Notes: generated by a model not told the origin, from the sequence alone. A stretch of DNA of 64,000 nt from Cryobacterium sp. PH31-AA6 (GCF_030063195.1 NZ_JASISS010000004.1:122497-186496), one strand, 5' to 3'; shown: positions 16,179 to 24,977, counted from the stretch's first letter. Made by a program: numbers and translations.

Positions 16179-16916
16179 TTATGAGCGTTTGGCGGCGGCG
16201 ATGCGACGCTTGAGAGAGATGGATGTTCCGACATCCCCGGCCTTCTGAGCGGCTGCGAGCAGCTTTTCGAGGTCGAGGATCTGACCACCCGTGTGTTCTG
16301 AGCTGCCTGAGCTCGACGGGGTGGTCTTGAGCGCCGCGTTCGCCTGGATTGCGGCCGTGATTTTGGCCGTGATGGCCGCTTCATCTGTCGGATCAACCGA
16401 CGCGATGGAAGTCTTGAAGTCGGCGTTCGCGAGCAGGAGCCGCGCGGAGCCGCCGAGACCGTGCGCGAGGACCGCGACGGCAGTGGAGAGGTTCGCCGCC
16501 TTGATGGCCGCCTGCCCCTGAGTGATGGTCGAGTCCCGGTCGGTGATCTGCGTGGACAGGTCGGTGACCTTCGCCTGCAGCTTGGCCGGGTCGGTCTCTT
16601 CCTGTGCGCCGAAACCGGCAGCGGCGCCGAGTGACTTGATGAAGTCCGCGAACTGGGTTTTGTTCGCTTCGGCGGCGGCCTTGGCCTCGTTGGCTGCGAC
16701 ACGGTTCGCGGCAGCCTCGGCACGGATGGAGGACACGTACGCGGCATCGAACACCTTGGGCTCTTCGCCGGTGCCGGCCGCTGCGGCTGCCGCCTGTGCT
16801 GCGGCGTCACCGCCCGCTCCCGTACCGTCGCCGGGCTCGTTGATGAACCGGATGCCCATGAGGTCGAGCTTCGACCGGCGAACCGGGCCGTACGTGTGCT
16901 GAGTGTTGATGTGCAT
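16179..16916 (-). CDS. Capsid scaffolding protein
   Basis: This 245-residue acidic, Ala-rich, mostly helical protein sits directly upstream of the capsid gene. A central coiled coil (about residues 60-140, TDPAKLQAKVTDLSTQITD) and a basic C-terminal helix (ISLKRRIAAAKRS) match the scaffold plan, in which the basic tail contacts the capsid. I use ATG 16916, with AAGGAG at -8, instead of an earlier in-frame start. Confidence 0.8.
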   Translation of the reverse strand: MHINTQHTYGPVRRSKLDLMGIRFINEPGDGTGAGGDAAAQAAAAAAGTGEEPKVFDAAYVSSIRAEAAANRVAANEAKAAAEANKTQFADFIKSLGAAAGFGAQEETDPAKLQAKVTDLSTQITDRDSTITQGQAAIKAANLSTAVAVLAHGLGGSARLLLANADFKTSIASVDPTDEAAITAKITAAIQANAALKTTPSSSGSSEHTGGQILDLEKLLAAAQKAGDVGTSISLKRRIAAAKRS

Positions 16917-17026
16917 GATGCTCCTTCGCGGCTCCTGGCCGCTGTAGGGGGGCGTTCGACCCTGCGTCGAACGAGTGACCACGCCGCGCCCGTGACAGGG
17001 CCGGACGCGACGTGGAGCGTGTGGGA

Positions 17027-18292
17027 TTACCGGCCGACGATCGACAGGCTCGGGGGCCGCGGCGGGATGCCTGCAGGCTTCGGGGTGTAGCCGCCGTCCG
17101 CGAAGTGCAACTGTTCGCGGGCACTGTTGCGCTTGCGCCCGGTAGCTTCGAGGTGGTCGCGGAGGTCGGCTTGCTTGGCCCGGATCTTCGCCTTGGCGCG
17201 CTGTGCGGTCACGGGGTCACCCGCGGTGGCCAGCTTCCGCCTGGCCGCTCGGATGTCGACCTCGATCTCACGCTGACGCGTGCGACCCCATTCGGCCTTC
17301 GGGTCGTACTTGAAATCGGCTTGTGGGATCGAGAGGCCAGGTAGGTAAGCAACGCAGCGGCAGGCGTCATTGGGGTGTCCCCAGCCGGCGTTGCGCGCCC
17401 CGTCGAGGGTGCCCTCGATAGTCACTGTGACCTCGGCATCCTTGGTGGAGTGCGGGAGGACTACGGCGCCGGTGCTGCCATCCGTGGAGAGAATCTTCCC
17501 GATCCACGGTGCACACTTCGCACACGCCGCGTTGCTGCCGACGATGGTGACAAGGTTGACGCCCGACTGCTGCATCCGCCACACGCCAGCGTCGTTGAAC
17601 GCCCGCGCTACTGAGGTGCGGCCGGCCATCTCCGCATACGTGCCGATGCGCCAGTTCCGGTCGGCCTTGTCCACGAACCCGGTGATGCCCTCGGAGAGGA
17701 ACTGTTGCACCGCGCCGCGCTGGGCGAGGAGGCTCGTCTGTGTCCCGAGGAGCACGTTCGGCGACGTCATCGCCACGACCCGCTGGTATGCATCCTGCGG
17801 GTAACGGGTGATGCGCTGATTGAGCACCTCGAGCCGGGACTGCAGCGACAGGGCCACCTGCGCGGTCGCCTGCGTCGATGTGCCCGTGAGCGTCGTCGTC
17901 TGCGGTAGCCTCCGCGCCATGCCCAACCGTGCAGCCGCTTCCGCCTCGCCCTGCTGGGATGCGACGCTGATCAAATCCTGTGCGAGCCCCTCGTCACGCA
18001 GCCGACCAGCGGTCTGCACGGCGAGGTACTGCAGATCCCGGAGCGCCTGCGCACGATGCCCGGCCAGATCCGCGAGAGCACGGTTCCGGTCGAGCGCATA
18101 CCGCAACCCGGCGCGACGTTCCGCCGTGGCCCTGGCAAGCTTCGCCTGCAGTTCAAGGTCACGGTACGCACGGTCGGCGACCTCACGGATCAGCGAGTCC
18201 TCAGCGTTGGCATACCGTTCCGCCAACGTCCGACCCATATCGTCGATGAAGTCTACCGCGGGCACGTCCGGGTTGGGTACGAACAGCGCCAC
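17027..18292 (-). CDS. Phage minor capsid protein (Phage_min_cap2-like)
   Basis: This 421-residue protein has a long helical N-terminus. A C-terminal domain carries TVARAFNDAGVWRMQ-type and CAKCAPWIGKILS motifs and GHPNDACRCVAYLPG, which is the MuF/min_cap2 signature 'C..C..l.g......HP.CrC...p'. MuF-type proteins are injected or assist head assembly. It lies between portal and scaffold, its standard place. The last 60 residues are basic. Confidence 0.82.
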   Translation of the reverse strand: MALFVPNPDVPAVDFIDDMGRTLAERYANAEDSLIREVADRAYRDLELQAKLARATAERRAGLRYALDRNRALADLAGHRAQALRDLQYLAVQTAGRLRDEGLAQDLISVASQQGEAEAAARLGMARRLPQTTTLTGTSTQATAQVALSLQSRLEVLNQRITRYPQDAYQRVVAMTSPNVLLGTQTSLLAQRGAVQQFLSEGITGFVDKADRNWRIGTYAEMAGRTSVARAFNDAGVWRMQQSGVNLVTIVGSNAACAKCAPWIGKILSTDGSTGAVVLPHSTKDAEVTVTIEGTLDGARNAGWGHPNDACRCVAYLPGLSIPQADFKYDPKAEWGRTRQREIEVDIRAARRKLATAGDPVTAQRAKAKIRAKQADLRDHLEATGRKRNSAREQLHFADGGYTPKPAGIPPRPPSLSIVGR

Positions 18293-18301
18293 GGTGACCT
18301 C

Positions 18302-19912
18302 CTAGCTGGTGATGAGCGTCGGATCCGCGGCCGGGCCCATACCGTTCTCCGCCATGATCAGTGCGACCTCCTCGTCGACCTCCTCGTCATCCCAGTCGCG
18401 GTGCGCATCCTTCACCCGCTGACGGGTAGAGATAGCGCGGGCGATGTCGAGTAGGCCGATGGTGCGGGCGATCTTCTCCGGGTCGATCTGCGACACCGCC
18501 GCGAACTCAATGTCTGGCAGCTCGTCGTAGAACTTCCCGCCCATGGCCGGGAACACGACACCGTCGATGGCGAGAGCGACCTGCGCGAGCCGGGCGAGTG
18601 CCGGCTTCACGTACAGGGCCTTCTTGTCGCGGGTCAGCTCCGAGTCGGAGAAGTCCGCGACGACCTCGGTGGCCGTCTTCCCGCCGCTCTCCGCCTTCAG
18701 GCCGAGGTGCTGGGGGGACAGGCCGCACTTGTTCGCGATCTCCCGCTTGATGGCGTCGATCGCGGCGAGGTGTTCGGTGACCCGGATCTCGAACTGCGAG
18801 ATGGTGATCTGCGAGCCCAACGAATCCGACGACGAGCCGAGCGCGTTGATGCCCGAGTACACCTGCCGGCCACCGTCGAAGGTGCCGCCCGTACCGGGTG
18901 CGCCTGCCTCCAGGTACGACTCGGGGACGGTGAGACGCCCGGCGCCGTTGTCGATGTCGCGGAGCAGCGACGACCACACCTGGTCGATGTTGTCGAAGCG
19001 TTCCTCGTTGCCCGCGAAGTCCGACCGGCCGAGGTTGGCCAGCACGCCCAGTTTCCGCCAGTCCGTCTGGGGCAGTTCGTTCGGGAAGTACACGACCGCG
19101 AGCTCGTCAACACCAGTGGCGACGACGACGCTCTCGTTCCACAGTGCGGGGAACTCCAGCGCCATGGTCATCTCAGCGTCCGTGCGGAGCCGGTTGTAGT
19201 GTGCGGTCTCCGTGAGAGTGTTCATCGGCACGACCTCGCCGAGGATCTTCGTGCCGCCCTTGTGCAGGGTGAACGAGACCAGGCCGCGGTCGTGGCGCTC
19301 GAGCAGGCGGAAGATGTCGCGCCCATGCTCGTACTCGGTCCACAGGGTGACACCGGTGAGGATGCCGTCCTGAAACTCGGGGATCGCGCAGTCGGACGCG
19401 TACGCCCGGATGCGCACGTGCTGGCGCAGGGCGGCGTTCCAGGTGACGGCGAGGTACGCGCCGCCGAGAGCCGAGGAGTACTCGCCCGACTTCAGCAGTT
19501 CCGCGTGAGTCTCATCGGAGCCCATGATCACGTCGAGGCGAGCCTGCCCCGGGTGGACCCACTTCTGACCCTCGATGGTGGGCGCGTCGGCCGGCTTCCC
19601 GTAACGGATCTTCGGGGCCTCAGCGAACAGCAGCGCAGCAGACACCCGGGCGAGCACGGCGGGCATACCGAAGTGCGCTTTCCGGCGCGCCTCGCCCTCG
19701 ACGAGGGGCTGACCGATCCACATCTTCGAGAGGCTGCCGACCACACCGCCGCGGTACGGTTTCCCGTTGTGCAGGTGGGTGGCCGACTGTGCGCCCGTGC
19801 CGGAGTAGATCTTCTGCAGCGTCTCCATGTCGCCGCTCCACCAGGCGTCATGCTCGGAGAAACGGACGGCGGCGAGATCGAAGGGGGTCGGTGGCCAGAC
19901 GGCATCAGCCAT
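18302..19912 (-). CDS. Portal protein
   Basis: This 536-residue protein stands between the large terminase and the minor capsid gene. It shows the phage_prot_Gp6/SPP1-type portal pattern: an N-terminal wing (PYRGGVVGSLSKMWIGQPLV), a central region (HYNRLRTDAEMTMALEFPALW), a clip/stem segment (FEIRVTEHLAAIDAIKREIANKCGLSPQHLGL) and an acidic C-terminal tail. The stem helix segment with 'aNkcGlspqhlGl' is typical. It forms the dodecameric DNA channel. Confidence 0.88.
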   Translation of the reverse strand: MADAVWPPTPFDLAAVRFSEHDAWWSGDMETLQKIYSGTGAQSATHLHNGKPYRGGVVGSLSKMWIGQPLVEGEARRKAHFGMPAVLARVSAALLFAEAPKIRYGKPADAPTIEGQKWVHPGQARLDVIMGSDETHAELLKSGEYSSALGGAYLAVTWNAALRQHVRIRAYASDCAIPEFQDGILTGVTLWTEYEHGRDIFRLLERHDRGLVSFTLHKGGTKILGEVVPMNTLTETAHYNRLRTDAEMTMALEFPALWNESVVVATGVDELAVVYFPNELPQTDWRKLGVLANLGRSDFAGNEERFDNIDQVWSSLLRDIDNGAGRLTVPESYLEAGAPGTGGTFDGGRQVYSGINALGSSSDSLGSQITISQFEIRVTEHLAAIDAIKREIANKCGLSPQHLGLKAESGGKTATEVVADFSDSELTRDKKALYVKPALARLAQVALAIDGVVFPAMGGKFYDELPDIEFAAVSQIDPEKIARTIGLLDIARAISTRQRVKDAHRDWDDEEVDEEVALIMAENGMGPAADPTLITS

Positions 19913-19933
19913 GGTGGCCTCGATTCTGTGGGG

Positions 19934-21235
19934 TTAGGCGGCGAGCTTGATGTGCGGTCGCCAGATGTTCTCGGTGGTGACGAGTGCGTACCGTGCGGCG
20001 TCGCAGGCGTGGTCGGCGACCTTCATCGGCTTGTCCTTGCCGAGCAGGGTCTCTTTCGGATCCCAGGAGTAGCCGGGCATCTCCCGGATCAGGTTCTTGC
20101 ACCGGTCGGAGACGATGAGGCGCTTGTCGGCGACGAGGGAGGCCATCGTGCGGATGCCGTAGAGCACCTCGTTGTCGGCCTGGGTGGTCATCACGCCCTG
20201 CTGTGCGAGTTCCGTGCGCAGCGGGGCGGCTGACGGGTCGAGGATGATGTACCGCGGCTTCATGGGGTAGCTGTTCGGCGGCAGGTGGTTGACGTCCAGC
20301 CACGCCTTGAGCTCGCGGGACTGTTCAGACGGGGGGAGTTGGCGTTGCTCCACCTTCGAGTCGAAGTAGTACTCGTCGATGAGGAACAGGCGCGGCGCCG
20401 GCCGGTTGTACGCGTCGACCTCGTTGGAGATGCCGAGCAGGAGGGCGGCGGTGGGGTTGGTGACGCCGTAGTCCATGCCGACGGCGATCAGTTCGCGCAT
20501 CGGCGGCAGGTCGCCCCACGGCATCACAAAGCCGAGGGCAGGGTCAGGGTCGAAGGTCTCGAAGATCGCACCCTCAGCGGCCACCCACTCGCCGAGGACG
20601 TTCCGGCGATAGTAGAGCCCGGTGTTCTCGCGGCGAATGCCGGCCTTGCGCGACTCGGACAGCATCGGGTTGTCGTCGAGGAGGAACTTCCATGCCCGCC
20701 AGTCAGGCAGGCACTGGGGATGGTCAGCGGCGACCCGATCGAGGAAGTTGACCTTGAACCAGTGACCGGGGGAGTCAGGGTTCGTGGTGCCGAAGAGTTG
20801 CGCGCCCTCCCACAGCCGGTTGAGTAGCTGGGTGAAGAAGTCCTCACGGAGCAGGGTCAACTCGTCCACGTACGCACCGGCACAGGTGAGGCCACGCAGC
20901 ACGTTCTCTGAGCGGACGTCCGAGGAGCCGAGCACCCACACGCGGCGGCCCAGGATCATCCCGTACGCACTGCCGGAGGTGTAGCTGACGTGCTTAGCCA
21001 CCTCGCCGAACAGGTTCGGGTCCATCAGTGGGGCGAACACGTTGCGGGCGGCCGAGTCGCGGGTGCGCGACACGACGATCAGTTCACCGCTCACCTTCGA
21101 CGTCGACACGTAGATCAGGAACCGCAGCAGCGACGCGATGGTCTTGCCCGACCGGACACTGCCCTCCCAGATGTTGACGCGCTGAGTGGACTCACGGATC
21201 GAGAGGATCTGTTTCGGCGACATCGGATCAGCCAC
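19934..21235 (-). CDS. Terminase large subunit
   Basis: This 433-residue protein starts at GTG 21235 with GGGG upstream (ATG at 21223 is an alternative). The ATPase has Walker A GSVRSGKT (25-32) and Walker B with the catalytic pair D124-E125 (AYVDELTLL). The RNase-H-like nuclease part has GMDYGVTNPTAALLL, then IILDPSAAPLRTEL, and an acidic cluster near the end (HACDAARYAL). The protein packages and cuts the genome. It overlaps no gene and follows the small subunit by 16 bp. Confidence 0.93.
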   Translation of the reverse strand: MADPMSPKQILSIRESTQRVNIWEGSVRSGKTIASLLRFLIYVSTSKVSGELIVVSRTRDSAARNVFAPLMDPNLFGEVAKHVSYTSGSAYGMILGRRVWVLGSSDVRSENVLRGLTCAGAYVDELTLLREDFFTQLLNRLWEGAQLFGTTNPDSPGHWFKVNFLDRVAADHPQCLPDWRAWKFLLDDNPMLSESRKAGIRRENTGLYYRRNVLGEWVAAEGAIFETFDPDPALGFVMPWGDLPPMRELIAVGMDYGVTNPTAALLLGISNEVDAYNRPAPRLFLIDEYYFDSKVEQRQLPPSEQSRELKAWLDVNHLPPNSYPMKPRYIILDPSAAPLRTELAQQGVMTTQADNEVLYGIRTMASLVADKRLIVSDRCKNLIREMPGYSWDPKETLLGKDKPMKVADHACDAARYALVTTENIWRPHIKLAA

Positions 21236-21251
21236 AGCGACCCCGATTCGT

Positions 21252-21740
21252 CTAGACGGTTGGAACGTCCGCCAGACCCAACATCTGACCGAGGTCAGCC
21301 AGCATCGAACGGGCACCGGACTCGCCAGCATCCGAGTCGACCAGCTCGAGGCGAGTGGCCTTGTCGGTGTAGATGCCCAGCGCCGCGGCCAGGTTCTTCT
21401 CATCGCCGGCGGGCGGGTCCTCATCGCTGACGAGATCACTCCCGAACTGCGTCGGAACACGATACGTGAACGTGTCAGCCTCAAGCCGGGTGAGGACCTT
21501 CTGCGAACGCAGATACATCCGGTCGATGATGTCGGCCCGGATGAGCGCACGGTCGATCCGATGAGCGGCGACCGCCTCGACGGTCTTCGCACGGTCAAAG
21601 CTGACACCCTCACGCTTCGCCCAACGACTGATCGTCGAGGGAGAGAAGCCAAGCTCGCGGGCAATGGCGTTGCAGGACTTCCCCGCGTCGAACAGTTCGC
21701 GTGCGCGCGTGCCTTGGTCGAATGTTCCGCTTCGTGCCAT
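21252..21740 (-). CDS. Terminase small subunit
   Basis: This 162-residue protein has an N-terminal helix-turn-helix (ARELFDAGKSCNAIARELG, then FSPSTISRWAKREGV) for pac/cos recognition. A helical oligomerisation segment follows and then an acidic C-terminus (LVDSDAGESGARSML) that would contact the large subunit. It lies directly upstream of the large terminase gene. Confidence 0.85.
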   Translation of the reverse strand: MARSGTFDQGTRARELFDAGKSCNAIARELGFSPSTISRWAKREGVSFDRAKTVEAVAAHRIDRALIRADIIDRMYLRSQKVLTRLEADTFTYRVPTQFGSDLVSDEDPPAGDEKNLAAALGIYTDKATRLELVDSDAGESGARSMLADLGQMLGLADVPTV

Positions 21741-21786
21741 GTGTCTTCACCTCATTGGCGCCGCCTGGACGCTCTGGGAGTGAGGC

Positions 21787-21888
21787 TCAGGCCTCGGGGA
21801 TTGTGGGGGCTTCCTCGGCGTGGTGTTCGAGGTCGTACTGGGTGTTGTAGGACTCTGCGGTCTCTGCGTCCCGTTGGGCGTGGGTCAT
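21787..21888 (-). CDS. 33-residue acidic protein
   Basis: ATG 21888 overlaps the preceding stop (ATGA) and gives MTHAQRDAETAESYNTQYDL then EHHAEEAPTIPEA. No Shine-Dalgarno is seen, so translation would rely on coupling. No family is recognised. It is listed as a likely small phage gene in the gap before the terminases. Confidence 0.4.
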   Translation of the reverse strand: MTHAQRDAETAESYNTQYDLEHHAEEAPTIPEA

Positions 21889-22046
21889 GCGCGCGCTTCT
21901 GCTTTGCCTTCGCGGCGTTCGCGCTTGTGGGTGCGCCGCTTGGTCTTCTTCACGATGCCTGCACGGCTGAGGCAGCAGAGCGACCGTCGCCAGTAGCGGG
22001 AGTAGGCGTCTTGCTCGTCCCCGTTGACTCGCGCACGCTTCGTCAT
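21885..22046 (-). CDS. 53-residue basic protein
   Basis: ATG 22046 has GGAGG eight bases upstream. The product is strongly basic (MTKRARVNGDEQDAYSRYWR, then KKTKRRTHKRERREGKAEARA) with CC in the middle. Its charge suggests nucleic-acid binding. It overlaps genes on both sides by 4 bp. The function is unknown. Confidence 0.55.
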   Translation of the reverse strand: MTKRARVNGDEQDAYSRYWRRSLCCLSRAGIVKKTKRRTHKRERREGKAEARA

Positions 22047-22381
22047 TTGGCCTCCGCTTGGTACAGAGTTGGGCGACTTCCGCGTGTTTCCGGTCGTCGA
22101 GCCGATCGGGCGTGGTCTAACCCCGTGTTTCTGGAGACTTTGTAGCAACCTCGGGGTGTTCCGGCAGCGCGCAGGATGACCAGCCCGGAACAGATAACGG
22201 GGCCTTCAGGGGTCCTTCGCCGTGCAATGAGCGGCGTTGACGCCTGCCGGAAAGGGGTGCCACTCGCCCAGGTGTGCACGTATGCGACGCTCCTGACGCC
22301 ATCGTGGGAGCTACGCACGGTGACGGCGGCCGGGTCGACCTTGATGCTTCGGTGTCGGCGAGTGGCGGTCTGGGGGACCAT
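22043..22381 (-). CDS. Hypothetical protein, 112 residues
   Basis: This minus-strand ORF is the only one covering the 370 bp between the tRNA-Ser-like gene and the basic protein. Its stop overlaps the next ATG (ATGA), and third codon positions are mostly G or C as in neighbours, which supports real coding. The product is Arg-rich (TPEGPVICSGLVILRAAGTP) and matches no family I know. The ribosome site is weak. Confidence 0.4.
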   Translation of the reverse strand: MVPQTATRRHRSIKVDPAAVTVRSSHDGVRSVAYVHTWASGTPFRQASTPLIARRRTPEGPVICSGLVILRAAGTPRGCYKVSRNTGLDHARSARRPETRGSRPTLYQAEAK

Positions 22382-22417
22382 TTCCGCCGCTTGACGAAAA
22401 TGGTCGTGTGGTGCTAG

Positions 22418-22505
22418 CGGATGTCGGAGGATTCGAACCCCTCACGGCTACAAACCGTGCCCTGGTATTCGACACCAGTGCCCCGCCATCGGGACTTCGC
22501 CATCC
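22418..22505 (-). tRNA. tRNA-Ser-like (CGA), imperfect
   Basis: This 88-nt minus-strand sequence has a GGATGGC/GACATCC acceptor (one mismatch), an anticodon stem CTGGT/ACCAG with loop GTCGAAT (anticodon CGA), and a long variable arm CACGG/CCGTG. The T loop is TTCGAAT and the discriminator G73. The long variable arm and G73 fit serine. A T-stem mismatch, an acceptor mismatch and an odd D arm suggest a degenerate or divergent phage tRNA. Confidence 0.6.
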
Positions 22506-22627
22506 ATTGGATCGTTAACGCAGAAGTGGGCCGCCACTGTGAAGTGACGGCCCTCTCTCGCTCATAAAAATAGGCACTCACCGTGGGGGACGGTTCATGC
22601 CTTATGCATAGCATAGTGGATGGAGGG

Positions 22628-22852
22628 TCAGTCTGTCTGCCTATTCAGCCAGCGTGTTTTGACCCTCGGGTTTTCGGTGAGCGTGCGTCGCAATCGGGCG
22701 TACAGGGCGTCGGCGGCGATGAGCTTACCGTCCAGGCTGCGGCGCGTTTCGAGGCCTTCCCGCATCCACGTCTTGATGGTTGACCGGCTCATGCGGGTGT
22801 CGGTGATCGCCTCGGTGAGGGTGAGCCATTCCCTACCCGAAGAGTCGTGCAC
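22628..22852 (-). CDS. Small helix-turn-helix (excisionase-like) protein
   Basis: This 74-residue protein starts at GTG 22852. It contains WLTLTEAITDTRMSRSTIKTW and then REGLETRRSLDGKLIAADAL, the helix-turn-helix plus wing pattern of the MerR/Xis-like HTH_17 group. It overlaps the upstream gene by 20 bp. It may regulate late genes or direct excision; serine integrases need a separate directionality factor. The role is inferred only. Confidence 0.6.
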   Translation of the reverse strand: MHDSSGREWLTLTEAITDTRMSRSTIKTWMREGLETRRSLDGKLIAADALYARLRRTLTENPRVKTRWLNRQTD

Positions 22853-23573
22853 TCGTCTTCGCCACCTTCTCCGGCTCTTCGATCCACTTGCACCGGTCGC
22901 ACATGATCGAATACTCCGGGTTGAGGGTGTCGGGCAGCTTGGCGAATACGTCGTGAGCGCCGCACACCGGGCACTCGCGCTTGTCTGCCTGCCGAATGGG
23001 CCGCGGTTCGACCCCGTACATGGCGCAGAGCGTGTGCACGCCGCGCGCGTCCTCATGTCCGTAGATCAGGTCGTCGTGGAATGCGACGGCCCCGCGGCTC
23101 CCGGCGATCTCGTCGAGGCGATCCGTCAGCCACCCGGTCATCCTCGCGGCCAGGTCGTGCGCGGCTTCCACCGTCACGGGCTTGGACCCTTGCACCTCCC
23201 GGCCATTCGCCCAGGTGGGGAATGTCGGCGCCCGTACGTCGAACTCTTCGGCGAACACTTCCGTCCACCCGATGAGCTTGGCGAACAGTGCGTCGGAGGC
23301 GTCGAGGGGTCCGAGGTTGAGCGGGGCCGGCGAACCATCCCCGCCACCGGACACCCGAACCGAGTATTCAGCGGCCCCAAGGCTGAACAGTTGCGCCCGC
23401 ATGTTTGCCATGAGGTCGGGCACGAGCTTGAGCGCCCCTGTGAGCCGGTAGAAGCAGGAATTGCACAGGTGCCCGTGTTTCGCGGGTTTGGGCCGTGGTG
23501 CCTCATCCTCGGACGCGGGAGCCCATGTGCAGCCTCTCGCGCAGGGTGTCTCTACTGCGGCTGGTTCTCTCAT
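22833..23573 (-). CDS. Conserved actinophage zinc-binding protein
   Basis: This 246-residue protein has two cysteine pairs near the N-terminus (CARGC, CNSC) and a second zinc-ribbon near the C-terminus (CPVC ... CDRC). The middle has a helical stretch with VEAAHDLAARMTGWLTDRLDEIAG. Such proteins occur next to terminase modules in actinophages; the function is not known to me. I chose ATG 23573 (GGAGG at seven bases) over GTG 23576. Confidence 0.65.
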   Translation of the reverse strand: MREPAAVETPCARGCTWAPASEDEAPRPKPAKHGHLCNSCFYRLTGALKLVPDLMANMRAQLFSLGAAEYSVRVSGGGDGSPAPLNLGPLDASDALFAKLIGWTEVFAEEFDVRAPTFPTWANGREVQGSKPVTVEAAHDLAARMTGWLTDRLDEIAGSRGAVAFHDDLIYGHEDARGVHTLCAMYGVEPRPIRQADKRECPVCGAHDVFAKLPDTLNPEYSIMCDRCKWIEEPEKVAKTSARLFG

Positions 23574-23740
23574 CACGCTTCCTCCGCCCCGGCGCAGTTA
23601 TCGAGCGCGTCAACATCGGTGCAGTGCTCGCAGTAGCTCTCGTCACAGACCTTGCACCTCGGCCCGTTGTGATAGCCAACCTCTAGCTGCCAGTCATCCC
23701 GCCGACCGTCTGCATCAACGACCCACACGTGCTTACTCAT
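23573..23740 (-). CDS. 55-residue zinc-ribbon protein
   Basis: ATG 23740 encodes MSKHVWVVDADGRRDDWQLE followed by CKVC and CEHC pairs separated by ESY-type spacing (C29, C32, C37, C40). Its stop overlaps the next ATG (TGATG). The four cysteines would bind one zinc. The partner and role are unknown. Confidence 0.6.
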   Translation of the reverse strand: MSKHVWVVDADGRRDDWQLEVGYHNGPRCKVCDESYCEHCTDVDALDNCAGAEEA

Positions 23741-23825
23741 CACGCCATTCCTCTCGTGCAGCCGTTTCGATCCTGATTTTGCACGCGGTACACGTGCACG
23801 GGGTTGGGGGTAGGTCGGGGGTCAC
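23733..23825 (-). CDS. 30-residue Cys-containing peptide
   Basis: GTG 23825 overlaps the preceding stop (GTGA) and gives MTPDLPPTPCTCTACKIRIE and then TAAREEWRDE. AGGGGTGG precedes it. The C-x-C-x2-C group may bind metal. It overlaps the next gene by 8 bp. It is supported mainly by coupling and by the cysteine pattern shared with neighbours. Confidence 0.45.
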   Translation of the reverse strand: MTPDLPPTPCTCTACKIRIETAAREEWRDE

Positions 23826-24070
23826 GAGTCCACCCCTGACCCTGAATCGGTGGTGATCGTTGCGACTTGCGCCCCGATGCCGAGTTCGAACGCCCAGAGA
23901 AAGATCGGGCCGTCCGAGGTGAGCGAGAACGCCATCGCTCGGTTCTGCACTCCTCGGTAGTACCCGTACTGGTACTGCCCGCGCTTGACCTCTCGCCACC
24001 GAAGCAACGCGCCGGGGGTGATTTCCCCGCCGTCTGCGCGGGACTTCCAAACCAATGCAGCGCGGCTCAT
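23822..24070 (-). CDS. Hypothetical phage protein, 82 residues
   Basis: ATG 24070 has GGAGGG upstream and overlaps the stop of the preceding gene (ATGA). The protein is beta-rich (ITPGALLRWREVKRGQYQYG, FSLTSDGPIFLWAFELG) without cysteines. No family is recognised; position suggests an accessory gene of the middle operon. Confidence 0.55.
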   Translation of the reverse strand: MSRAALVWKSRADGGEITPGALLRWREVKRGQYQYGYYRGVQNRAMAFSLTSDGPIFLWAFELGIGAQVATITTDSGSGVDS

Positions 24071-24432
24071 AGGTCGCCCTCCTTCGTCGTTGTCGGTTCC
24101 GGGTTGCCGCCACACGGCCAGCAGCCGACCACGGGGCAGCCACAGGTGCAGCCGCCGTCGTCGTGGTCGTGCCCGGCCGTTGCGCGGTACTCAGCGGCCA
24201 TGTCGCTCATCTCGCGGTGCACATCCGCGTAAACCTCATCGACGTTGGCCGTGCCGGGTCGCTCATTGCCGGTCCACGGGTCAAGGTTCCAGTTCAGCGG
24301 GGGCATCATCTTGTCCCGCGCCTCTTCCAGTACGTTCGCTTGTATATCAGCCACCCACCGGTCGAACTCCTCCACGGGCTGACCGGTGACACCGGGGAAT
24401 GCTCGGCGCATGGAACGGGTGTAGTCACTCAT
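24067..24432 (-). CDS. Hypothetical protein with Cys-rich tail, 121 residues
   Basis: The N-terminal two thirds are helical (VEEFDRWVADIQANVLEEA, VYADVHREMSDMAAEYRATA). The C-terminus is HDHDDGGCTCGCPVVGCWPC, a His/Asp/Cys group likely to bind metal. The gene is coupled to both neighbours. I do not recognise the family. Confidence 0.55.
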   Translation of the reverse strand: MSDYTRSMRRAFPGVTGQPVEEFDRWVADIQANVLEEARDKMMPPLNWNLDPWTGNERPGTANVDEVYADVHREMSDMAAEYRATAGHDHDDGGCTCGCPVVGCWPCGGNPEPTTTKEGDL

Positions 24433-24790
24433 GGGGTGCCTCCGGTTCGGTGGTGGTCGTGAGCGTCATCTGGTCGAGCCGGACGATGACGGGTTTGCGG
24501 CTCAGGTGGTAGGCCACCAGGTAGGCGGTGAAAATCTGCGCGCCGTCCGGGACCCAAATACCCTCGTCGTTCTCCATGGACGTGTACCGACGCTTGCCGA
24601 CGATGACCCCCTCGGAGATGAGGTTCTTCGTGACCGCGTTGCCGTTGGCCCACTGGTACCCCTCGAACCCCGGCAGGGGGCGGTCTTCGTAGAAGACCCC
24701 CTCCCATGGCTGCTTGGTCTTCTCCACGGTTCCGGTGAATGTCACGCGGTCACCCAGCTTCGGTCCAATTGGAGCCTCGCCGTTCGTCAT
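24425..24790 (-). CDS. Hypothetical beta-barrel-like protein, 121 residues
   Basis: ATG 24790 overlaps the preceding stop (TGATG). The sequence has strands typical of a small OB- or SH3-like barrel (KLGDRVTFTGTVEKTKQPWE, then VIVGKRRYTSMENDEGIWV). It overlaps the next gene by 8 bp. The function is unknown. Confidence 0.55.
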   Translation of the reverse strand: MTNGEAPIGPKLGDRVTFTGTVEKTKQPWEGVFYEDRPLPGFEGYQWANGNAVTKNLISEGVIVGKRRYTSMENDEGIWVPDGAQIFTAYLVAYHLSRKPVIVRLDQMTLTTTTEPEAPHE

Positions 24791-24945
24791 CACTTGCTCT
24801 CTTTCGGTTCATTCGGGCACTTGATTGCGCTCTTGCCGTACGGGGTCCAGCAGGTGGAGCAACGGTGCTCCACCTCATCCCGGCCACCACCAGGCAGCCA
24901 TGCGGAACGGGGGGCGGGGGAAACGGATCTTGCAGGGGAAGCCAT
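24790..24945 (-). CDS. 51-residue protein with one CxxC
   Basis: ATG 24945 has AAAGG at -8. The product contains HRCSTCWTPYGKSAIKCP, a half zinc-ribbon of the kind seen in several neighbours. The stop overlaps the next start. No family is recognised. Confidence 0.5.
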   Translation of the reverse strand: MASPARSVSPAPRSAWLPGGGRDEVEHRCSTCWTPYGKSAIKCPNEPKESK

Positions 24946-24977
24946 GGTGGCCTTTCGTCTGTGTGGAGTTGTCAAAG

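Noticed and set aside
18707..20233. 508-codon plus-strand frame opposite portal and terminase
   Set aside because: The opposite strand encodes a convincing portal and terminase; the plus frame shows only mirrored codon bias and no domain.
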